Shown: positions 41,353-50,237 of the stretch, piece after piece | Layout of the letters: each line of letters begins with the position of its first letter | How positions within the stretch are numbered: the stretch's first letter is position 1 | NCBI RefSeq assembly: GCF_900156065.1 | Contig: NZ_FTNF01000003.1 | Location: 248,001-312,000, forward strand | Origin: Micromonospora avicenniae | GTDB taxonomy: Bacteria > Actinomycetota > Actinomycetes > Mycobacteriales > Micromonosporaceae | Length of the DNA: 64,000 nucleotides | Direction of reading: 5' to 3' | Position numbers and translations under genes: made by a program | Notes under the pieces: generated by a model | Databases searched by the model: none | What the model was told of the DNA's origin: nothing | What the model saw: the letters and a program-made list of their open reading frames with translations, nothing else

Positions 41353-43449
41353 TCAGTCGTCCAGCCAGTCCAGTCGGCGACCGCCTCGGTCCCCGTCACG
41401 GCCCCGGCCACCCTGCTGGTCGCCGTAATGGCCGCCCTGGTCGTAGCCGCGGTCGTCGTAGCCGCCGCGTTGGGTCGGGGGCTCCTGGCCGTATCCGCCC
41501 TGCTGGGTCGGGGGCTCCTGGCCGTACCCGCCCTGCCGGGTCGGCGGCTCCTGGCCGTACCCGCCCTGCTGCGTCGGGGAGTCCTGGCCGTATCCGCCCT
41601 GCCGGGTCGGGGAGTCCTGGCCGTACCCGCCCTGCTGGCCGTACCCTCCCTGGCCGTAACCGCCCTGGTCGTAGCCGCGGTCGTCGTAGCCGCCGCGCTG
41701 GGTCGGGGGCTCCTGGCCGTAGCCGCTCGGCTGGTTGTATCCGCCGCCCTGGTCGTACCCGCCCGGCTGCTCGTAGCCGCCGCGCTGGTCGTACCCGCCG
41801 GTCGGCTCCGCGCCCCGACCGTACGGCCCGGGGTCCGGCTGGCCGTAGCCCTGCGCCTGGCCCTGCTCGTACAGCCCGGTGGCGTACGGGTCGGCGGGTG
41901 CCGGGTACTGCGTGCTGTCGCCGGTGTAGCGACCGGTCGGCTCGTCGAAGCGCTGCTCGCCGTAACCGGCGCCGCCCGAGGCGGGGGTGTAGCCCGCACC
42001 GCCGGCCGGAGCGCCGTAGTCACGGCTGCCGTAGCCCCCGCCGGATGAGGGGGCGTTGCCGTAGCCACCGTCGCCGGCACCGTAACCCGCGTCGCCGGCA
42101 CCGGCGCCGTAGCCGCCGGCCGAGCCCGGAGTGCCGCCGTAGCCGGCGTCAGCGCCGTAGCCACCGCCCGAGGCGGGGGAGTTGGCGTAGCCGGGCGTTC
42201 CGTAGCCGGCCGGCTCGTCACCGTAGCCGTAGCCGGCACCTGCGGCATTGCCGCCGTACGGCTGCGCGGGCGGTGCGCCGTACGGGTCCGGTGGCACGTC
42301 GTCGACGACGGGGCGGTGCATCATCGTCGGCGCCTCGCTCAACGCGGTGCCGCCCGCGACCATCGTCGGGTCCGGGCCGCCGCCGACCCGGTTGACCACC
42401 CGGGTCTGGTCGTCGGCGCCACGGAACGCGCCCCGGGCCGCCGGCACCGCACCACCGCCGCCAGCGGCGGCCGGAACGTCGTCGTCAACGTCGTCCGGGT
42501 TGTCCTTGCGCTTCATCCAGAGCAGCACGATTGTGCCGACACCGGCGGCGACGAGCAGGCCGCCGAGCAGAATGACCAGCCACTGCCCCATGCCGCCGCC
42601 CGAGTCCTCGTTCGAGGCGTTGGCCACCGCACCCTCGGTCGCCTCCGGCGTCTCGTCGGTCGCCTCGTCGCTGGCTTCCTCGGTCGGCTCCTCGGTGGGC
42701 TCCGCCGACTCGCTGGCGGACGGGGTGGCGCTCGGCGTCACCTCGACCTTGACCGCCAGGTTGATCCGCTGGCCGGTGATCTCCTGGTTGGGACCGGCGT
42801 TGAAGCTGTTGACCTTCTGGACACCGTCGAAGCTGGCGCCGACGTCGACCCGGCCCGGAGTGATCGGCTTGGAACTGGTGCCGGTGAAGCGCCAGTTGCC
42901 GTTGCTGTCCGAGGTGGTCTCGTACCGGTGGCCGCCGGTGTCCTGGAGTGCGACGTATGCACCCTTCACCGGCTTGCCGTTCGCCTGGATCACGACCTTG
43001 CCGGAGACCGACCGTACCGTCTTCACCTCCGGCGGCGCCGCCGCCTTGACGGTCACGCTGAGGGGCTCGGAATCCGTCCCGCGGCCCTCGACGCGGATCG
43101 TCGCGCGCGTCCCGTTCGCCGCGGGGGCGTTGGCAGCCGCCGTCAACGTCAAGGTCACCGTCTTCGCCGTCGGTGCGCCAGGCGGGAAGTCGATCTTGCC
43201 GCATCCCCCGCAGTTGACGCCGTCGGGAAGACCGGTGACGTCGATGTTGGCCGAGTCTTCGTTGAAGTCCGGAACGACCTGGACCTGCACGGAGCCCGGG
43301 CTACCGCCAGCGTTGATGGTGACGGCATCGGTGGCCGAGTCGATGCTCGCCGCTGAGGCTGGTGTGGCGGGGAGGGCGAGTAGGGCGCCGGTAACCAGCG
43401 CTACGACCACACCGGCCCGCTGCTTCCAGGCACGTCGGTGTGTTGACAC
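41353..43449 (-). CDS. Exported single-pass membrane protein with a Gly/Tyr repeat tail
   Basis: A 698-residue protein. A signal peptide (ALLALPATPASA) is followed by an extracellular part of about 285 residues that has Ig-like strands, a CGGCGK pair and a carboxypeptidase-regulatory-like beta-sandwich (KVVIQANGKPVKGAYVALQD). A Glu/Thr-rich stalk and a membrane helix (WLVILLGGLLVAAGVGTIVLLWM) come next, then a cytoplasmic tail of about 330 residues made of GGYG, GYGQEPPTQ and DRGYDQGG repeats. The start is GTG 43449, 8 nt after GGAAGG. GTG 43455 is possible too. It may anchor a cytoplasmic scaffold to the wall. The function is unknown. Confidence 0.82.
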   Translation of the reverse strand: MSTHRRAWKQRAGVVVALVTGALLALPATPASAASIDSATDAVTINAGGSPGSVQVQVVPDFNEDSANIDVTGLPDGVNCGGCGKIDFPPGAPTAKTVTLTLTAAANAPAANGTRATIRVEGRGTDSEPLSVTVKAAAPPEVKTVRSVSGKVVIQANGKPVKGAYVALQDTGGHRYETTSDSNGNWRFTGTSSKPITPGRVDVGASFDGVQKVNSFNAGPNQEITGQRINLAVKVEVTPSATPSASESAEPTEEPTEEASDEATDETPEATEGAVANASNEDSGGGMGQWLVILLGGLLVAAGVGTIVLLWMKRKDNPDDVDDDVPAAAGGGGAVPAARGAFRGADDQTRVVNRVGGGPDPTMVAGGTALSEAPTMMHRPVVDDVPPDPYGAPPAQPYGGNAAGAGYGYGDEPAGYGTPGYANSPASGGGYGADAGYGGTPGSAGGYGAGAGDAGYGAGDGGYGNAPSSGGGYGSRDYGAPAGGAGYTPASGGAGYGEQRFDEPTGRYTGDSTQYPAPADPYATGLYEQGQAQGYGQPDPGPYGRGAEPTGGYDQRGGYEQPGGYDQGGGYNQPSGYGQEPPTQRGGYDDRGYDQGGYGQGGYGQQGGYGQDSPTRQGGYGQDSPTQQGGYGQEPPTRQGGYGQEPPTQQGGYGQEPPTQRGGYDDRGYDQGGHYGDQQGGRGRDGDRGGRRLDWLDD
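41435..41721. repeat. 59-bp duplication and 30-bp tandem units in the tail
   Basis: A 59-bp block at 41435-41493 is repeated at 41663-41721 with one change. Between them the roughly 30-bp unit encoding GGYGQ(E/D)(P/S)PT(Q/R)Q recurs several times. The repeat is in frame, so copy number changes alter only tail length. Confidence 0.85.
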
Positions 43450-43608
43450 GTCCACCGCCTTCCGGACTGACTTCCCGCACCGGCGGGTGCCGGGCCGGGG
43501 GATCATCACGGTTCGAATACGCCGTCGGCAACTATGCCTTGTCCGACTGTCCCGGCGCGACCCAGGGCCAGCGTCAGCGTCCGCCGGCTGAGGTCGTATC
43601 GTCCCGTC

Positions 43609-43962
43609 GTGTCCTCTCCGCACATTAAGTCCGCCGCGGTAGCGGCGGCGTTGTCGGCGCTCGACGAGGGGCGTGCCGCCGAACGGCCGGTCCTCCGGGA
43701 GGCGGTCCGGACCCTGCTGGCCGCCCTTGCGGAGCGCGCCCCCGGCCGATCGGTGGAGGTGCGCGTCCCACCATACGGTGCGATCCAGTGCGTGCCCGGT
43801 CCCCGACACACCCGCGGCACCCCGCCGAACGTGGTGGAGATGGATCCGGAGACCTGGCTCGCGGTCGCCACCGGTCGGCTCGACTGGGCGCAGGCCGTCA
43901 CGGAGGGTCGCGTACGGGTGAGCGGTATCCGGGCTGATCTCGCACCCCATCTGCCGCTCTAG
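43609..43962 (+). CDS. Small sterol-carrier-family protein
   Basis: A 117-residue protein of the actinobacterial SCP2-like family found next to purF. The pattern is [79 protein letters not shown] with the closing [15 protein letters not shown]. In this family the DP-x-T-W-L-x-L-x-T-G motif is constant. It may bind a hydrophobic ligand. The start is GTG 43609, divergent from the surface protein gene. A longer ATG at 43534 would add an Arg-rich stretch that overlaps the promoter region. Confidence 0.8.
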   Translation: MSSPHIKSAAVAAALSALDEGRAAERPVLREAVRTLLAALAERAPGRSVEVRVPPYGAIQCVPGPRHTRGTPPNVVEMDPETWLAVATGRLDWAQAVTEGRVRVSGIRADLAPHLPL

Positions 43963-43970
43963 CTGCCCGG

Positions 43971-43997
43971 ACGCTCAGCGTCGGTGACGCTGAGCGT
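43971..43997 (+). terminator. Terminator upstream of purF
   Basis: ACGCTCAGCGTC (43971-43982) pairs with GACGCTGAGCGT (43986-43997) around GGT, starting 8 nt after the SCP-like stop. The likely purF -10 box TACACT (44034-44039) follows. Confidence 0.8.
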
Positions 43998-44131
43998 GGC
44001 CATCGTGACTTTCTGTATTGACGGTGATTCGCGTACACTGTCAGGCGAAACCAGTGGTCCCGGCCGAGGAGTGCGGATCCCACCCCGTGATCCCGCCAGG
44101 CCCGACAGACCCCAGCAAGAGGGAGCGGCAG

Positions 44132-45673
44132 GTGCCCCGAGGCGACGGCCGGCTGAGCCACGACCTTGATCCCCAGCGACCCGGCCCCCAGGACGCGTGC
44201 GGCGTCTTCGGCGTCTGGGCCCCGGGGGAAGAGGTTGCCAACCTGACCTATTTCGGCCTCTACGCGCTCCAGCATCGCGGCCAGGAGGCCGCCGGCATCG
44301 CGGTGAGCGACGGATCGGGCGTGGTGGTCTACAAGGACCTCGGCCTGGTCGCGCAGGTGTTCGACGAGCCGACCCTGGCCAGTCTGCGCGGGCACGTGGC
44401 CATCGGACACGCCCGCTACTCGACCACCGGCGGCTCGACCTGGGAGAACGCCCAGCCGACCCTCCGCTCGACCAGCGCCGGCACCACCATCGCCTTGGCG
44501 CACAACGGCAACCTGGTCAACACCGCGGATCTGCAGCGGGAGGTCACCGACCGAGGGATCGCCAACGACGGTTCGACCAACGACACCTCCCTGGTGACCA
44601 TGCTGCTGGCCAGCCGACCGGATCTCTCCGTCGAGGCGGCCGCGCTGGAGGTGCTGCCGCAGCTGCGCGGCGCGTTCAGCTTCGTCTTCATGGACGAGTC
44701 GACGCTCTACGCCGCCCGCGACCCGCACGGCGTACGCCCGCTGGTCCTCGGCCGGCTCGAGCGTGGCTGGGTGGTGGCCAGCGAGACCGCGGCCCTCGAC
44801 ATCGTCGGCGCGAGCGTGGTCCGCGAGGTCGAGCCCGGCGAGCTGATCGCGATCGACGAGGACGGCCTGCGCTCGACCCGGTTCGCGGTGCCCGAGCCGA
44901 AGGGCTGCCTCTTCGAGTACGTCTACATCGCCCGCCCGGACGCGACCATCGCCGGCCGTAACGTGCACTCCGCCCGGGTGCAGATCGGCCGCCAACTGGC
45001 CAAGGAGCACCCGGTCGACGCCGATCTGGTCATTCCCGTCCCGGAGTCCGGCACCCCGGCCGCGATCGGCTACGCGGAGGAGTCCGGAATCACCTACGGC
45101 CAGGGCCTGATGAAGAACCCGTACGTGGGTCGGACGTTCATCCAGCCGTCGCAGACCCTGCGCCAGCTCGGCATCCGGCTCAAGCTGAACCCGCTGCGCG
45201 AGAACGTGCGGGGCAAGCGGATCGTGGTCGTCGACGACTCGATCGTGCGCGGGAACACGCAGCGGGCCATCGTGCGGATGCTGCGCGAGGCGGGCGCGCT
45301 CGAGGTGCACGTGCGCATCTCGTCGCCGCCGGTGCGGTGGCCGTGCTTCTACGGCATCGACTTCGCCACCCGCGCCGAGTTGCTGGCCAACGGGCTGGAC
45401 AACGACGGCATCCGGCGCTCGATCGGTGCCGACACGCTCGGGTACGTCTCGCTGTCCGGTCTGGTCGCGGCGACCGAGCAGCCGAAGACCCGGCTCTGCC
45501 GGGCGTGCTTCGATGGGGAGTACCCCATCGAGCTGCCGGCGGGCAACCTGATCGGCAAGCACGTGCTCGAAGGGGTGGGCCGGCGGGTCGCCGCCAGCGC
45601 CCCGGATGCCCCGGAGCACACCACCTCTGCGCTCGTCGCCACTCCGGGCGGCGCTTCCGTCAACCGCCCGTAG
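44132..45673 (+). CDS. purF: Amidophosphoribosyltransferase
   Basis: A 513-residue enzyme that starts purine synthesis by converting PRPP and glutamine to phosphoribosylamine. The nucleophile is Cys23 in ACGVFGVW, and the 22 residues before it are a propeptide that would be removed. The amidotransferase domain shows QHRGQEAAGI and GHARYSTTG. The PRPP-binding motif VVVDDSIVRGNT is in the second domain. CFYGIDFATR and CRACFDGEYP resemble the iron-sulfur Cys segments of the Bacillus-type enzyme. GTG 44132 is preceded by GGGAG. The likely promoter lies just after the terminator at 43971. Confidence 0.96.
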   Translation: MPRGDGRLSHDLDPQRPGPQDACGVFGVWAPGEEVANLTYFGLYALQHRGQEAAGIAVSDGSGVVVYKDLGLVAQVFDEPTLASLRGHVAIGHARYSTTGGSTWENAQPTLRSTSAGTTIALAHNGNLVNTADLQREVTDRGIANDGSTNDTSLVTMLLASRPDLSVEAAALEVLPQLRGAFSFVFMDESTLYAARDPHGVRPLVLGRLERGWVVASETAALDIVGASVVREVEPGELIAIDEDGLRSTRFAVPEPKGCLFEYVYIARPDATIAGRNVHSARVQIGRQLAKEHPVDADLVIPVPESGTPAAIGYAEESGITYGQGLMKNPYVGRTFIQPSQTLRQLGIRLKLNPLRENVRGKRIVVVDDSIVRGNTQRAIVRMLREAGALEVHVRISSPPVRWPCFYGIDFATRAELLANGLDNDGIRRSIGADTLGYVSLSGLVAATEQPKTRLCRACFDGEYPIELPAGNLIGKHVLEGVGRRVAASAPDAPEHTTSALVATPGGASVNRP

Positions 45674-45728
45674 CACCACGGGGCGTCGCTACCGCAACGG
45701 CGACGCCAGAAACACAAAGGGGAGAACC

Positions 45729-46883
45729 GTGACGCACGTGTCCGAGCGCAGCGGCGCAGGTACCAGCCCGACGGGAGCCGGCGGCGACCGCCAGCCCTGG
45801 ACGGCGGGTGCCGGCCGGCAGGCGCGCAAACGCTCGGCCTCGTACGCCGACGCGGGCGTGTCGATCGAGGCGGGCGACCGCGCCGTCGAGCTGCTCAAGT
45901 CCAAGGTGCGGCAGACCCGGCGGCCCGAGGTGCTGGGCGACCTGGGCGGCTTCGCCGGCCTCTTCCGGCTGGACACGGCGAAGTACAAGAACCCGATCCT
46001 CGCCTCGTCGACGGACGGTGTGGGCACCAAGCTGGTGATCGCCCAGCAGATGGACATCCACGACACGGTCGGCATCGACCTGGTCGCGATGGTGGTCGAC
46101 GACCTGGTCGCCTGCGGGGCGGAGCCGCTGTTCCTGCTCGACTACATCGCCACCGGCGAGGTGGTGCCGGACAAGGTCGCCGAGATCGGCGCCGGCATCG
46201 CGGACGGCTGCCGGTACGCGGGCTGCGCGCTGCTCGGCGGCGAGACGGCCGAGCATCCGGGCGTACTGCGCCCCGACGAGTACGACATCTCCGCCACGGG
46301 TGTCGGTGTCGTCGAGGAGAGCGAGATCCTCAGCCCGGAGCGGGTCGAGGTGGGCGACGTCGTGATCGCCATGCGCTCCTCGGGCCTGCACTCCAACGGC
46401 TACTCGCTGGTCCGGCACGTGCTGCTCGGCGCGGGGCGGATGCGCCTCGACGTCGTGATCGACGACTTCGGCCGCCAGCGCACCCTCGGTGAGGAGCTGC
46501 TCACCCCCACCAAGATCTACGCGCAGGACTGCCTCAAGCTGATCGCCGAGGCCGAGGTGCGGGCGCTCGCCCACGTCACCGGCGGCGGAATCCCGGGCAA
46601 CCTGGTCCGGATCCTGCCGGAGAACGTCGACGCGGTGGTGAACCGCTCCACGTGGCGCCCGCAGCCGGTCTTCGACCTGGTCCAGTCGAAGGGCCGGATC
46701 GAGGACTCGGAGATGGAGGCGACGTTCAACATGGGCGTCGGCATGTTCGCGATCGTCTCCGCCGAGGACGCCGACCGCGCCCTGGCCACGCTCACCGGCC
46801 GTGGCGTCGAGGCGTGGCAGGCCGGCGAGATCATCGAGGGTTCCGGGAACGTTCAGATGATCGGCCAGCACACCCGCGGTTGA
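45729..46883 (+). CDS. purM: AIR synthetase (phosphoribosylformylglycinamidine cyclo-ligase)
   Basis: A 384-residue enzyme that closes FGAM to AIR with ATP. Signatures: YADAGVSIEAGDRAVELLK, the family core STDGVGTKLVIAQQM, LLGGETAEHPGV, SSGLHSNGYSLVR and FNMGVGMF. An N-terminal stretch of about 35 residues rich in Gly/Ser/Thr precedes the core, longer than in E. coli. GTG 45729 comes after AAGGGGAGA. It lies 55 bp after purF and forms a unit with it. In Streptomyces the same order is followed by DUF3073 and bldC. Confidence 0.96.
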   Translation: MTHVSERSGAGTSPTGAGGDRQPWTAGAGRQARKRSASYADAGVSIEAGDRAVELLKSKVRQTRRPEVLGDLGGFAGLFRLDTAKYKNPILASSTDGVGTKLVIAQQMDIHDTVGIDLVAMVVDDLVACGAEPLFLLDYIATGEVVPDKVAEIGAGIADGCRYAGCALLGGETAEHPGVLRPDEYDISATGVGVVEESEILSPERVEVGDVVIAMRSSGLHSNGYSLVRHVLLGAGRMRLDVVIDDFGRQRTLGEELLTPTKIYAQDCLKLIAEAEVRALAHVTGGGIPGNLVRILPENVDAVVNRSTWRPQPVFDLVQSKGRIEDSEMEATFNMGVGMFAIVSAEDADRALATLTGRGVEAWQAGEIIEGSGNVQMIGQHTRG

Positions 46884-46920
46884 TCACGCTCCGCTGATCA
46901 TACGAGCACCTGATCAGGGG

Positions 46921-46950
46921 TTCACCCGAGTAGCCATCGCCGCCTAGCCT
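46921..46950 (+). promoter_or_regulatory. Promoter of the RiPP operon
   Basis: TTCACC (46921-46926) and TAGCCT (46945-46950) are 18 nt apart, giving a leader of about 27 nt before ATG 46984, which is preceded by AAGGGAGGG. The operon is therefore probably transcribed separately from purM. Confidence 0.45.
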
Positions 46951-46983
46951 TGAGGGCACCCTCACGCCAGGCAAGGGAGGGCG

Positions 46984-48117
46984 ATGGCTGCTCGGGGACA
47001 GTCGTTCTTCGGGATGCGCGGCGTGGCCGCCGTCCCGTCGTATGTCGTGATGCAGCCGACCACTCTGTGCAACCTTGACTGTGCGTATTGCTACCTGCCG
47101 TTACGGGCCGCCGACCGGCGGATGCCGGTGCCGGTGGCGGAGGCGGTGGCCGCCTCGGTCAACTCGTGGTCGACGACCGGCCGGTTCTCGGTGGTGTGGC
47201 ACGGCGGTGAGCCGCTCGCGGCCGGCCGGGAGCACCTGGCGGCGCTGATGGCCCCGTTCGGGCCCGAGGTCGAGCACCACGTACAGACCAACGCGACGCT
47301 CATCGACGACGCCTGGTGCGACTTCTTCGTGGAGCACCAGATGCGGGTGAGCGTGAGCGTGGACGGCCCCCGGTACCGCAACGGCGACCGGGTCACCCGG
47401 GGCGGCCGCCCGGCGTACGACCGGATCGTGCGCGGGATCACGGCGCTACGCCGGCGCGGGCTGCCGTTCTCGGCGCTCGCGGTCGTCTCCCGGCCGGTGC
47501 CCGGGCTCGCCGCGGAACTGTACGACTACTTCCTCGACCTCGGCTGTGACGTGCTCGGCGTCAACATCGAGGAGACCGAGGGGGTCAACACCCGGGACAA
47601 CGCCCACGACGTGACCGAGGTGACCGCCTTCTGGGCCGAGTTGGTGGCCGCGTGGCGCCGTGAGCCGCGCATCCACCTGCGCGAGATCGAGTGGTCGCTG
47701 CGGTACGCGGCGGCGGTCCTGGACGGTGTGGCGGACGACGTGTTGCCCCGTCAGCTGGATCCGATCCCCACGATCGGGTTCGACGGCTCGGTCACCGTGC
47801 TCTCGCCGGAGCTGGCCGGTTTCACCGACCCGAGGTACGGCGACTTCAGCAGCGGCAACGTGCTGGAGACCCCGCTGGCCGAGATCCTGGCCGGCGTGGA
47901 GCGGACGCCCTGGGTGGGCGAGTTCCTCGACGGTGTCGAGGCGTGCCGTTCGAGCTGCCCCTACTTCGGCTTCTGTGGTGGCGGCCATGCCGCCAACCGC
48001 TACTTCGAGCTGGGGCGGTTCGACGGTACGGAGACCGAGCACTGCCGCAACAGCAAGATCCGCCTACTGGAGGGAGTGTTGGAGCATGCCCGAGACCACC
48101 AGTCACCGGCAGCCTGA
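46984..48117 (+). CDS. amcB: Radical SAM/SPASM peptide maturase (cyclophane-forming type)
   Basis: A 377-residue radical SAM enzyme. The [4Fe-4S] motif is C29-x3-C33-x2-C36 (TLCNLDCAYC). The SAM-contact region VVWHGGEPLAAGREHL follows, with VSVDGP at the barrel. The C terminus holds C321, C325, C331 (in EACRSSCPYFGFCGGG) and C354, a SPASM-like auxiliary-cluster set. From memory the nearest described group is the AmcB type, which makes three-residue cyclophanes by joining an aromatic ring to a residue two positions on. The immediately overlapping precursor gene supports this. There is no PqqD/RRE-like gene nearby, so leader binding must lie within the enzyme. The gene name is a family-level guess. 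Confidence 0.85.
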   Translation: MAARGQSFFGMRGVAAVPSYVVMQPTTLCNLDCAYCYLPLRAADRRMPVPVAEAVAASVNSWSTTGRFSVVWHGGEPLAAGREHLAALMAPFGPEVEHHVQTNATLIDDAWCDFFVEHQMRVSVSVDGPRYRNGDRVTRGGRPAYDRIVRGITALRRRGLPFSALAVVSRPVPGLAAELYDYFLDLGCDVLGVNIEETEGVNTRDNAHDVTEVTAFWAELVAAWRREPRIHLREIEWSLRYAAAVLDGVADDVLPRQLDPIPTIGFDGSVTVLSPELAGFTDPRYGDFSSGNVLETPLAEILAGVERTPWVGEFLDGVEACRSSCPYFGFCGGGHAANRYFELGRFDGTETEHCRNSKIRLLEGVLEHARDHQSPAA

Positions 48118-48322
48118 GCGCGCGGCGGTCGTCGTCCCAGCGGGAGTGGCCGAGCGGGTGCATGATGCCGCCCCGGGGCTCGTCGCTCTGCTCCGCGAGG
48201 CCGAGGCCGCGCGGCTCCTCCGGTCGGAGGTGGCGGGCGCGAGTGATGGAGGCGCGGTCTGCGCCTGGAACCACTTCGAGAACATCCCGACCTTCTACAA
48301 CTGGAACAACCGACCGCGCTGA
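48086..48322 (+). CDS. amcA: RiPP precursor peptide, multi-cyclophane type
   Basis: A 78-residue peptide whose ATG lies inside the last 32 nt of the maturase gene, so the two are co-translated. The first about 50 residues look like a leader, with amphipathic helices (LVALLREAEAARLL). The C terminus is the likely core: W61-N-H63, F64-E-N66, F70-Y-N72 and W73-N-N75, four aromatic-x-(Asn/His) units in 15 residues, the layout of three-residue cyclophane substrates. A single Cys59 precedes them. No protease or transporter gene is adjacent. The product, its number of rings and its activity are not known. Confidence 0.82.
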   Translation: MPETTSHRQPERAAVVVPAGVAERVHDAAPGLVALLREAEAARLLRSEVAGASDGGAVCAWNHFENIPTFYNWNNRPR

Positions 48323-48338
48323 GGGTGCGGTACCGGGA

Positions 48339-48379
48339 TCAGGGGCCTGTCCGGCGCGCACTGCTCGGCAGGCCCCTGA
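48339..48379 (+). terminator. Terminator after the RiPP operon
   Basis: TCAGGGGCCTG (48339-48349) pairs perfectly with CAGGCCCCTGA (48369-48379), 16 nt after the precursor stop. Confidence 0.75.
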
Positions 48380-48459
48380 CCGTCGGGGCACACCGCCGCC
48401 TCCAGCGGGCACATGCGTGAGCACGCGGAGCTCACCGCGTGCTCAGATGTGACCGGGGG

Positions 48460-48675
48460 TCAGCGGGTCGGACGGACCCAGGTGTCGGGGTCGTCGTCCG
48501 CGTGGTCCTCGTCATCGTCGTCGACATACTCTTTGTAGTCGTCGTCGAAGTTGTGCTCAGACTTCCCACTACCCGCCAGTTCGCGCTGCAAGGCGGTTAG
48601 GTCGGTGTTCGGGGAGTGGTACTTCAACTCCCGGGCCACCTTCGTCTGCTTGGCCTTAGCACGGCCGCGCCCCAT
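48460..48675 (-). CDS. DUF3073 family protein
   Basis: A 71-residue protein with a basic start (MGRGRAKAKQTKVARELKY), the family core SPNTDLTALQRELAG and an acidic Asp-rich end. DUF3073 is restricted to actinobacteria and has no known biochemical role. It almost always sits between purM and the amino acid dehydrogenase/bldC genes, as here. ATG 48675 is the family start. The longer frame to 48738 would add unrelated residues. Confidence 0.88.
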   Translation of the reverse strand: MGRGRAKAKQTKVARELKYHSPNTDLTALQRELAGSGKSEHNFDDDYKEYVDDDDEDHADDDPDTWVRPTR

Positions 48676-48985
48676 GGCTCGACCCCCTCGCACAGAATGC
48701 GGGGCAGCCCGAAGGCGGGCCCCGATGACGTCAGGCATCTCTCGTGGCTCTTACGGTACATGGGGATGCCACCGTTCGGCACCTCGGGTTACCGTCTACC
48801 GGCCCTGCGCGTCGCGGTGGTCCGGCCGTCACCCAGTGTACCCGGTAAGGGGCGGAAACGTGAGCACCCGTGACGCCGGTCAAAATGGTACGAAGTGACT
48901 CCAGATTCAGACTAGCCGCCCGTTGTGCGCCGCGGGTGATCCCGGGGACGGACGGATCGCCTCCGTTCCGCCCCCGGGGCGGGGA
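48676..48985. other. 310-bp intergenic region
   Basis: Lies between the start of the DUF3073 gene and the end of the dehydrogenase gene, both on the minus strand. The part near 48946-48985 has imperfect GGGG/CCCC complementarity that may act as terminator for the dehydrogenase. The promoter for DUF3073 must be near 48700-48780, but no clear -10/-35 pair was found. Confidence 0.35.
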
Positions 48986-50068
48986 TCAGGGCAGGTGGAT
49001 CGTGCGCAGGCGGCCGACCTCGGCCATCCGCCGCTCGGCCAGCCGGTCCGCGGCCACCGCCGGCGGTACTCCCTCGGCGTCGGCGAGCTCGAGGATCTCC
49101 CGGGTCGTGTCGTAGATCCGGGTGGCCCGGAGCTTGGCCCGCTCGAAGTTGAAGCCCTCGATCTCGTCGGCGACCTGGATCACACCGCCGGCGTTGACCA
49201 CGTAGTCCGGCGCGTAGAGGATGCCCCGGTCGGCCAGCAGCTTCTCGATCCCGGAGTGGGCGAGCTGGTTGTTCGCCGCGCCGGCGACCACCTTCGCCCG
49301 CAGCGCCGGCACGGTCTCGTCGTTCAGCGCGCCACCGAGAGCGCACGGGGCGTACACGTCGATGTCGGAGGAGACCAGCAGGGCCGCGTCGTCCACCAGG
49401 GTGACCTGCGGGTGGTTCGTCCGAGCCCATTCGAGCGCGCGCGGGTTGACGTCGCTGGCCACCACCTCGGCGCCGTCGTCGAGCAGGTGCCCGACCAGGT
49501 ACTTGCCGACCTTGCCCAGGCCGGTCACGCCGACCCGCCTGCCGCGCAGCGTCGGCTCACCCCAGACGTGCTCGGCGGCCGCCCGCATGCCCTGGAAGAC
49601 GCCCCAGGCCGTGAGGATGGACGAGTCACCGGCACCGCCGTGTTCGACGCTGCGACCCGTCACGTAGCGCGTCTCCCGGGCGATGACGTCCATGTCCGGT
49701 ACGTAGGTGCCGACGTCGCAGGCGGTGTAGTAGCGGCCGCCCAGCGACTCGACGAAGCGGCCGTACGCCCGCAGCAGCGCCTCGGACTTGATCTTCTCCG
49801 GGTCGCCCCAGATGACCGCCTTGCCGCCGCCGAGGTCCAGTCCGGCCAGCGCGTTCTTGTAGGCCATTCCCCTGGACAGGTCCAGCACGTCGGCGAGAGC
49901 GGCCTCCTCGCTGTCGTACGGGTAGAAGCGGGTGCCGCCGAGCGCGGGCCCCAGCGCGGTGGAGTAGATCCCGATGATCGCCTTGAGGCCGGTCTGCTTG
50001 TCCTGGCAGAAGACGACCTGTTCGTGGCCGGTCGATCCGGGGTCGTCGGTGCTGGTGAATACGCCCAT
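48986..50068 (-). CDS. Leucine/valine dehydrogenase (Glu/Leu/Phe/Val family)
   Basis: A 360-residue NAD-dependent amino acid dehydrogenase. It oxidatively deaminates branched-chain amino acids to keto acids, providing precursors for branched fatty acids and polyketides. Motifs: the catalytic Lys region [45 protein letters not shown], the Rossmann loop [25 protein letters not shown] and [13 protein letters not shown]. It resembles streptomycete valine dehydrogenase (Vdh), which has the same neighbour bldC. ATG 50068 is the start. It is the only gene of its kind in the window and divergent from the next hypothetical. Confidence 0.93.
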   Translation of the reverse strand: MGVFTSTDDPGSTGHEQVVFCQDKQTGLKAIIGIYSTALGPALGGTRFYPYDSEEAALADVLDLSRGMAYKNALAGLDLGGGKAVIWGDPEKIKSEALLRAYGRFVESLGGRYYTACDVGTYVPDMDVIARETRYVTGRSVEHGGAGDSSILTAWGVFQGMRAAAEHVWGEPTLRGRRVGVTGLGKVGKYLVGHLLDDGAEVVASDVNPRALEWARTNHPQVTLVDDAALLVSSDIDVYAPCALGGALNDETVPALRAKVVAGAANNQLAHSGIEKLLADRGILYAPDYVVNAGGVIQVADEIEGFNFERAKLRATRIYDTTREILELADAEGVPPAVAADRLAERRMAEVGRLRTIHLP

Positions 50069-50237
50069 GACTGGCTCCTGGTGTCGGTGCGTCCTTGTGG
50101 GACACGGACCTGTTGGACGCCGGCGGGGATATTGCCGGTGCGTCTGAGCCTAATATCGGCCGTCGCAGGCCCGTCGTCCACGGCGTGCTCACGGGCGCTG
50201 GCGGCGCTGGAGGCGGTGTTCGTGGGAGGATCGCGCC

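Noticed and set aside
43898-45679. 593-codon minus-strand open frame
   Set aside because: It is antisense to purF, whose product is unmistakable.
46884-46920. Fourth copy of the TTGATCA palindrome after purM
   Set aside because: TGATCA occurs three times, but the sequences around it do not form the 20-bp arms and 16-nt loop.
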